NCBI RefSeq assembly: GCF_044762855.1
Contig: NZ_JBIWFB010000001.1
Location: 930,001 to 994,000 of the forward strand
Direction: 5' to 3'
DNA from: Psychrobacillus sp044762855
Lineage (GTDB): Bacteria > Bacillota > Bacilli > Bacillales_A > Planococcaceae
Length of the DNA stretch: 64,000 bases
Positions within the stretch are counted from its first letter, which is position 1; each line of letters starts with the position of its first letter. The translations under genes were made by a program, and so were the position numbers. Positions 59,392-64,000 of this stretch are shown here, piece after piece. The notes under the pieces were generated by a model, which did not search any database, had not been told where the DNA came from, and saw only the letters and a list, made by a program, of their open reading frames with translations.

Positions 59392-59697
59392 TAGGGGTAA
59401 TGAGTCTTAGAGATTTCAATAAGGAGATCGCTATATTTCCGCCGCTGGACGTGTGACGAGCTGTTATGTCGCTAACGCTCTTGCAGGGTCTTACACTGTC
59501 GCGGAAAATTCCAAAGAATGGATAAGAGCAATCAAGAAGCTATTGAAAGCAACTAATTCTACATTGAAAGCAACTAAAATTAGCGCAAGAGCAACTAAAT
59601 TGCATATGAAAGCAACTAATTCTTACATTACTGCAGCGAAAATTACACCGGTCACCTAATAGAACGCTCTAAGCCGCATTATCCCTATACTGTGTAT
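59392..59697 (+). mobile_element. Short MITE-like repeat element lacking the palindrome, copy 4
   Basis: About 306 bp with terminal inverted repeats: TAGGGGTAATGAGTCTTAG at the left, and TAGGGATAATGCGGCTTAG read from the right end. It contains the CGCTATATTTCCGCCG and CGCTAACGCTCTTGCAGGGT modules and a 21-bp array (59528-59632), then runs directly into GCAGCGAAAATTAC and the right end. The whole palindrome is absent, so this is the minimal form and best shows the boundaries. Confidence 0.8.
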
Positions 59698-59791
59698 TAT
59701 CCTATAGCATGCTCTTTCTCATAATCCTACTTCTTGTAAATCGATCGATATGGTACCCTTAATATATATATAATTGCAAAGGGGTATGGAA

Positions 59792-60547
59792 ATGGCATAT
59801 ACAATTGAAAAAAGAGACGGTATCATTATCTTTGAAATAAACAGACCTGCAATCCATAATGCGATTAACGGAGAAATTGTAGAAGGGTTTAAACAATTAA
59901 TTCAGAATGTGAAATCAGATGATTCCATTAAACTAGCTGTCATTACAGGAACGGGCGAAAAAACATTTTGTTCAGGTGGGGATCTTTCTGTATTTCATAT
60001 GCTTAAAACAGAACAAGAATCATATGCAATGTTAAGTGATACTGCGCAAGTTTTATACGAAGTAGCCACATTAGATATCCCAACAATAGCTTTACTTAAC
60101 GGGACAGCTGTAGGTGGGGGCTGTGAAATTGCTACATTATGTGATTTTCGTTTAGTGAAAAAAGAAGCGAAATGTGGTTTTATTCAGGGGAAATTAGGAA
60201 TTACTTCTGGTTGGGGTGGAGGTTCGTATTTATTTGAAAAAGGGATGAGGCACGACCATGCATTGCGAATGCTAACAGAAGCTGTGCCATATACTTCTGA
60301 CTATCTACTTACTATTGGTTGGGCAACCGAAGTTTTTGAAGGAGATAAATATAGTGCTTTAGGGAAGTTTATCGAAAAAATGATGGTCCCCCATGCATCT
60401 GTTTTAAAGGCATATAAGAAACAAGTTATCCAAAAATGGGAAAATGCCGGATTATATGAACGAATTATGAAAGAAGTATCCACATGTTCGGTTCTTTGGG
60501 CTCAAGATGCACATCATGAAGCGGTCGATGCTTTTTTAAAAAGATAA
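59792..60547 (+). CDS. Enoyl-CoA hydratase/isomerase (crotonase) family protein
   Basis: 251 residues, crotonase fold. Oxyanion-hole regions are FCSGGDLSVF (about 62-71) and NGTAVGGGCEIATLCDFR (about 110-127). The first catalytic Glu (GGGCE) is present. The second hydratase Glu, normally in PE.xLG, is replaced: the region reads FIQGKLGITSGWGGG. It is therefore more likely a decarboxylase- or isomerase-type member than a true hydratase. ATG at 59792 spaced 7 nt from AAAGGGG. Confidence 0.82.
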   Translation: MAYTIEKRDGIIIFEINRPAIHNAINGEIVEGFKQLIQNVKSDDSIKLAVITGTGEKTFCSGGDLSVFHMLKTEQESYAMLSDTAQVLYEVATLDIPTIALLNGTAVGGGCEIATLCDFRLVKKEAKCGFIQGKLGITSGWGGGSYLFEKGMRHDHALRMLTEAVPYTSDYLLTIGWATEVFEGDKYSALGKFIEKMMVPHASVLKAYKKQVIQKWENAGLYERIMKEVSTCSVLWAQDAHHEAVDAFLKR

Positions 60548-60611
60548 CCATTTTTAGAGTCTATTTGCACCCACTTTGCATATATTAGTAAAAAAGCAAA
60601 GGGTGAAAAAC

Positions 60612-61010
60612 ATGAATGTTAAAATTAGAAAAGATAGTTGGAGTACGGAAGAAGACAATCTTTTAAAAGAAATAGTTTTAAAGAAAATAGAGCAAGGCCT
60701 TACGCAAATTTCTGGATTTGAAGAAGCGAGTGTATTGCTAGGTCGCTCTAAACAAGCTTGTGCATTCAGATGGAATAAAAATCTGCGCCCTCAAATTTTT
60801 AAAAAGGAAACTTCGTCGAAGGAACATGTAGTAAGAGAAGTGGCAGACTCTTCCACTTTGCAAAATCATTTACAGTTAGCAATGGAAAGTTATGATGAGA
60901 TGAAACAGTCTTATGATGAAATCTCTAGTGCCTATAATTTATTGAAAAAAGATTACGAGCAATTATTAAATTGGGCCAAACAAGGAATTACGCATTTAGA
61001 ACGGCAATAA
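60612..61010 (+). CDS. ylbO: RsfA-family transcriptional regulator (YlbO-like)
   Basis: 132 residues. N-terminal Myb/SANT-like DNA-binding domain (DSWSTEEDNLLKEIVLKKIE and GRSKQACAFRWNKNLRPQ, about 6-60), followed by a coiled-coil C-terminus rich in Tyr and Glu (about 85-130). YlbO/RsfA are sporulation regulators (RsfA is prespore-specific in B. subtilis). Same place after rpmF as in B. subtilis. ATG 60612 behind AAAGGGTG. Confidence 0.88.
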   Translation: MNVKIRKDSWSTEEDNLLKEIVLKKIEQGLTQISGFEEASVLLGRSKQACAFRWNKNLRPQIFKKETSSKEHVVREVADSSTLQNHLQLAMESYDEMKQSYDEISSAYNLLKKDYEQLLNWAKQGITHLERQ

Positions 61011-61044
61011 CTAAGAAGTCTCTTCCATTAGAGGCTTTTTTTTA
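61011..61044 (+). terminator. Terminator of ylbO
   Basis: AGTCTCTTCCATTAGAGGCT: AGTCTCT and AGAGGCT pair, followed by TTTTTTTT. Confidence 0.8.
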
Positions 61045-61056
61045 TGCAAAAAATAG

Positions 61057-61171
61057 AAAATTAGCAATAAAGAACGCACAAAAAGTATTTTCTTCTGCTA
61101 AAATAGAAGGTGTGAAAACAAATATTCCACTTTTCAATGAATTCTTACAAAATATTTGCTTTGAAAAGTAG
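61057..61171 (+). pseudogene. Remnant of a biotin carboxylase C-terminus
   Basis: An open stretch of about 38 codons reads AIKNAQKVFSSAKIEGVKTN and continues IPLFNEFLQN before a stop at 61171. KIEGVKTNIP.....L.N..F is the signature of the biotin carboxylase C-terminal domain (compare EFRIRGIKTNIPFLEKVVKH in PycA of this window). It has no start and follows directly on the ylbO terminator. It lies immediately before the biotin carrier gene, where an accC/yngH-like gene would be expected. Confidence 0.7.
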
Positions 61172-61231
61172 AATATGCGCAACATCCTCTAAAGGGGAAT
61201 GGTTGGAACATCAAAGGGAGGAAATATCAAC

Positions 61232-61444
61232 ATGAAAAATTTAGCATCAACTATGGCAGGAACAGTATTTACAGTAAACGTAGCCGTTGGAGAGGAAGTT
61301 TCTGCTGGACAAGTAGTAATGGTACTGGAGTCAATGAAAATGGAAATTCCTATCGAAGCAGAATCAGCCGGTAAAGTAGCAGCTATCAATGCAACAGAAG
61401 GCGATTTCGTTAACGAAGGCGATGTTTTAATTACGTTCGAATAA
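61232..61444 (+). CDS. Biotin/lipoyl attachment domain protein (biotin carboxyl carrier)
   Basis: 70 residues, a single biotinyl domain: MKNLASTMAGTVFTVNVAVG, biotin site ESMKME with Lys36, then a second hammerhead half ending VNEGDVLITFE. Similar to B. subtilis YngHB and to small carrier subunits of acyl-CoA carboxylases. It likely carries CO2 to the adjacent carboxyltransferase. ATG at 61232 behind GGGAGGAAA. Confidence 0.9.
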   Translation: MKNLASTMAGTVFTVNVAVGEEVSAGQVVMVLESMKMEIPIEAESAGKVAAINATEGDFVNEGDVLITFE

Positions 61445-61483
61445 AATAGTGCTTACGCTTTTCTAATAAGGGGGATTTGCAAA

Positions 61484-63025
61484 GTGGGAGAGGTAAAAGG
61501 ATACAATGAACGACTAGAAGAAAAATTAACATCTATTTATGCAGGTGGGCACGAAAAATATCACGAAAAAATGAAACAACAAAATAAATTATTTGTGCGA
61601 GATCGTTTAAAATTACTTTTCGATAACGGTGAATATGCAGAAGATGGCCGATTTGCCAATGTGGAAGCGGGAGATTTACCGGCAGATGGTGTTGTCACAG
61701 CGACTGGTAAGGTAAATGGACAAACTGTATGCGTTATGGCAAATGATTCTACTGTAAAAGCGGGCTCATGGGGATCTCGCACGGTAGAAAAAATTATCCG
61801 CATCCAAGAAATTGCAGAAAAAAATAGAGTGCCATTACTATATTTAGTAGATTCTGCTGGTGCTCGAATTACAGATCAATTAGATATGTTTCCAAATCGT
61901 CGAGGTGCGGGTAGAATATTCCACAACCAAGTAAGACTTTCGGGATTCATCCCACAAATTTGTTTGCTATTTGGTCCATCTGCAGCAGGTGGGGCATACA
62001 TACCAGCGTTTTGTGATGTGGTTTTTATGGTCGAAGGAAATGCATCGATGTATTTAGGATCACCTCGCATGGCAGAAAAAGTAATTGGTGAAAAAGTGAC
62101 GCTCGAGGAAATGGGCGGTGCACGAATGCACTGTACGGTAAGTGGTGTAGGGGATGTACTTGTCACTTCCGAAGAAGAAGCAATTGAAGAAGCGAAACGA
62201 TATTTAAGTTTTTTCCCGGCAAACTTCACGAAGAAGCCTAAAAAAGTAGAAGCGAAAGCGATTAAAGAAGGAAGAACGTTAGAAGCGATTATTCCTGAAA
62301 ACCAAAATGCACCATTTGATATGTATGAAGCAATTGATGCCTTAATAGACGAAGGTACATTCTTCGATGTGAAAAAACTATTTGCACCAGAACTTATTAC
62401 TGGGTTTGCTCGCATCGAAGGTCAAGCTGTAGGGATTATTGCCAACCAGCCAAAAGCAAAAGGTGGCGTTCTTTTTGTTGATTCAGCTGATAAAGCGGCA
62501 AAATTCATTTCACTTTGTGATGCTTTTTCCATTCCATTAGTATTTTTAGCGGATGTTCCAGGGTTTATGATTGGAACGAAAGTGGAGCGAGCTGGGATTA
62601 TTAGACATGGAGCAAAGCTAATCGCAGCGATGAGTTCTGCAACTGTACCAAAAATCTCGGTCATTGTCCGCAAAGCTTATGGAGCAGGACTATATGCGAT
62701 GGCGGGACCAGCGTTTGAACCAGATGTATGTATCGCACTACCTACAGCCCAAATAGCGGTGATGGGTCCAGAGGCAGCTGTAAATGCTGTTTATTCCAAT
62801 AAAATTGAAGCAATTGAAGATCCAAAAGAACGATTGAAATTTGTACAAGAAAAACATGCGGAATATAAAGAAGAAATTGATATTTATAAGTTAGCGTCTG
62901 AAATGATTATTGATGAAATTGTTGCGCCGAGTGATTTGCGTCGTGAGCTTTCGGATCGTCTTCGTTATTATGAAGACAAAGAAATTGCACCAGCACCTCG
63001 AAAACACCCAGTGCTTCCTGTATAA
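61484..63025 (+). CDS. Acyl-CoA carboxylase carboxyltransferase subunit (YngE/PccB-like)
   Basis: 513 residues, two crotonase-like halves. N-half LVDSAGARITDQLDMFPNR, FGPSAAGGAYIPAFCD; C-half VDSADKAAKFISLCDAFSIP, DVPGFMIGTK, RKAYGAGLYAMAGPAFEPD. Matches propionyl-/methylcrotonyl-CoA carboxylase beta chains; acceptor specificity is not decidable here. The GTG at 61484 follows AAGGGGGAT. With the biotin carrier it needs a biotin carboxylase, of which only a remnant is adjacent. Confidence 0.9.
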   Translation: MGEVKGYNERLEEKLTSIYAGGHEKYHEKMKQQNKLFVRDRLKLLFDNGEYAEDGRFANVEAGDLPADGVVTATGKVNGQTVCVMANDSTVKAGSWGSRTVEKIIRIQEIAEKNRVPLLYLVDSAGARITDQLDMFPNRRGAGRIFHNQVRLSGFIPQICLLFGPSAAGGAYIPAFCDVVFMVEGNASMYLGSPRMAEKVIGEKVTLEEMGGARMHCTVSGVGDVLVTSEEEAIEEAKRYLSFFPANFTKKPKKVEAKAIKEGRTLEAIIPENQNAPFDMYEAIDALIDEGTFFDVKKLFAPELITGFARIEGQAVGIIANQPKAKGGVLFVDSADKAAKFISLCDAFSIPLVFLADVPGFMIGTKVERAGIIRHGAKLIAAMSSATVPKISVIVRKAYGAGLYAMAGPAFEPDVCIALPTAQIAVMGPEAAVNAVYSNKIEAIEDPKERLKFVQEKHAEYKEEIDIYKLASEMIIDEIVAPSDLRRELSDRLRYYEDKEIAPAPRKHPVLPV

Positions 63026-63027
63026 TA

Positions 63028-63065
63028 TTTTAAAAAGGTCTACCATTCCGGTAGACCTTTTTAAA
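63028..63065 (+). terminator. Terminator after the carboxyltransferase
   Basis: AAAAAGGTCTACC / GGTAGACCTTTTT perfect stem. Confidence 0.92.
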
Positions 63066-63639
63066 AAGATAAAAATATAGCAAAATCTTCCTATGAACTG
63101 CGATGATGTAATGGCACATCTATCTTGCTCATCTCATCGGAGACGACACCTCCAACTTCAAACAATATGGTGTCTAGTATTCAACAAGTAGATTTAGCAT
63201 CGCTTATCACTGAGATGAAAATAGTAGTTAAAGTTAAAATGGTGATAAAATCGTCTGTTGAAATTGGGATACTATAATGCAATGGGGGATGAGGAAAGTA
63301 GATTTTCTTTTTTACTAGTGGAAATAAAGAGAAATAGTAAGTGCTTGCTAAATAAAGAAGTGAATAGCGAACGAAATTGTATCTTCGAGAGCTTCCTCTA
63401 TTAATAAGAAAGTCTCTTTTCCCTAGTTATCCAAAAATGTACTTATCTGTTTCTAAGAGTTATAGGAGACGACGGACAGACAAACGCCATAAGATTACCA
63501 ATAGCAAAAAATTCACTCGGTAATGATATAGCAAATCGTTTGTTCAAAGCACTTCGAAGACGATAGAAGAAGATTTTGAACGTAAAGTATTTGGGTATCT
63601 TTTTTTGTCCGATTATTCTTAAAACTTGAGGTGATTCAT
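63066..63639. other. Gap before panE with eroded coding-like fragments
   Basis: About 570 bp without an intact gene. Two plus-strand stretches look like decayed coding sequence. One (about 63146-63278) reads SSIQQVDLASLITEMKI and ends in a stop. The other (about 63478-63567) reads AIRLPIAKNSLGNDIANRLF and ends KALRRR then stop. Neither has a start or ribosome-binding site, and neither could be assigned to a family. The member of the 21-bp repeat family seen in other gaps is absent. Confidence 0.35.
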
Positions 63640-64000
63640 ATGAATATTGGAATTGTAGGTGCCGGTTCTATCGGAATGTTATTTGGTGCCTATTTAGCAG
63701 AAGCAAAACATAAGATTACATTTTTAGTTCGAAATCCTCCTACATCAAATGAATTATACATAGAAAAAATGAATACAACTAAACAATTGATCCCCTGCAA
63801 TCTTGTTTATAGCATGGACAAACTAAAAGAAATGGATTTAATCATACTAGCAGTGAAATATCATCATTTGCCATTATTAAAAGATGAATTAGATGCATTG
63901 CCAAAAGATATCCCGCTTTTATTTTTACAAAATGGATTGCTTCATCTCACGTTTGCTAATACATTAAAACACGACACGATCTTAATCGGTTCTGTTTTAC
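63640..64000 (+). CDS. panE: 2-dehydropantoate 2-reductase (partial, N-terminal part)
   Basis: The first 120 residues of ketopantoate reductase; the gene runs off the window. The Rossmann motif is IGIVGAGSIGMLFGAYLA (about 3-20), followed by LIILAVKYHHLPLL and FLQNGL. It reduces ketopantoate with NADPH in pantothenate/CoA synthesis. In B. subtilis panE (ylbQ) is likewise downstream of ylbO. ATG at 63640 behind TTGAGGTGA. Confidence 0.9.
   Translation, partial: MNIGIVGAGSIGMLFGAYLAEAKHKITFLVRNPPTSNELYIEKMNTTKQLIPCNLVYSMDKLKEMDLIILAVKYHHLPLLKDELDALPKDIPLLFLQNGLLHLTFANTLKHDTILIGSVL

Noticed and set aside
60971..61171. 66-residue intact small protein
   Set aside because: Its first half is the ylbO 3' end in another frame plus a terminator; only the last 38 codons are meaningful, as a biotin carboxylase remnant.
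61876..62415. 179-codon minus-strand ORF opposite the carboxyltransferase
   Set aside because: Antisense of a conserved gene with matching codon periodicity on the plus strand; no ribosome-binding site.

Overview
The window looks like a chromosomal segment of a low-GC, spore-forming Bacillales, most likely a Planococcaceae member (Psychrobacillus, Lysinibacillus, Sporosarcina or Paenisporosarcina relatives). The main evidence is gene order. From about 2.2 kb onward the genes follow the Bacillus subtilis ykuV/ktrC - rnjA - ykrA - def - ykyA - pdhABCD - speA - yktAB - suhB - typA - ylaH/I/N - ftsW - pycA - ctaABCDEFG - ylb - rsmD - coaD - ylbJLMN - rpmF - ylbO - panE order. Lineage-specific genes, one insertion sequence and a family of intergenic repeats interrupt this order. 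No rRNA, tRNA or CRISPR array was seen.

Layout. 0-2.1 kb: polyamine ABC importer (potAB) with an upstream XRE-cupin regulator. 2.2-8.7 kb: thiol oxidoreductase YkuV, K+ channel subunit KtrC, RNase J1 with RNA polymerase epsilon, a possible 23-residue basic peptide, a HAD phosphatase, a PfkB kinase, peptide deformylase and lipoprotein YkyA. 8.8-15.4 kb: pdhABCD, flanked by two inverted copies of a repeat element of about 600 bp. 15.5-24.3 kb: SDR, polysaccharide deacetylase, a nitrilase pseudogene, a CidAB-type pair, speA, a 2-nitropropane dioxygenase family enzyme, yktAB and suhB. 24.4-34.3 kb: typA, ylaH, an IS3-family element, ylaI and its neighbour, ylaN, ftsW and pycA. 34.8-43.4 kb: heme A synthesis and caa3-type cytochrome oxidase. 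43.4-54.2 kb: YtvI-like permease, YugN, YlbC, a divergent aspartokinase/MurE pair, thioesterase, ylbF, GDPD, ylbG, two proteins of unknown function, rsmD and coaD. 55.2-64 kb: ylbJ, ylbL, tmcAL, ylbN-rpmF, a crotonase, ylbO, a biotin carrier with a carboxyltransferase, and the start of panE.

How the genes work together. Pyruvate metabolism (PDH, pyruvate carboxylase) lies with the respiratory oxidase and its heme A pathway. RNA and translation functions (RNase J1, RpoY, BipA, RsmD, TmcAL, L32, deformylase) are spread between them. Sporulation-associated genes (ytvI-like, ylbJ, ylbO/rsfA) fit a spore former.

Two observations stand out. (1) A divergent pair encodes an aspartokinase without ACT domains and a MurE homologue with the DNPR motif of diaminopimelate-adding enzymes. 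The shared intergenic region has sigma-K/sigma-E-like promoter motifs on both strands. This suggests a mother-cell pathway making diaminopimelate-type cortex peptidoglycan in an organism whose vegetative wall uses another diamino acid. (2) A family of MITE-like elements occurs at least six times. They carry terminal inverted repeats starting TAGGGATAATG, an array of about five 21-bp units (GCAACTAA...GAAA) and a GC-rich palindrome of about 130 bp. One copy is split by the IS3 element.
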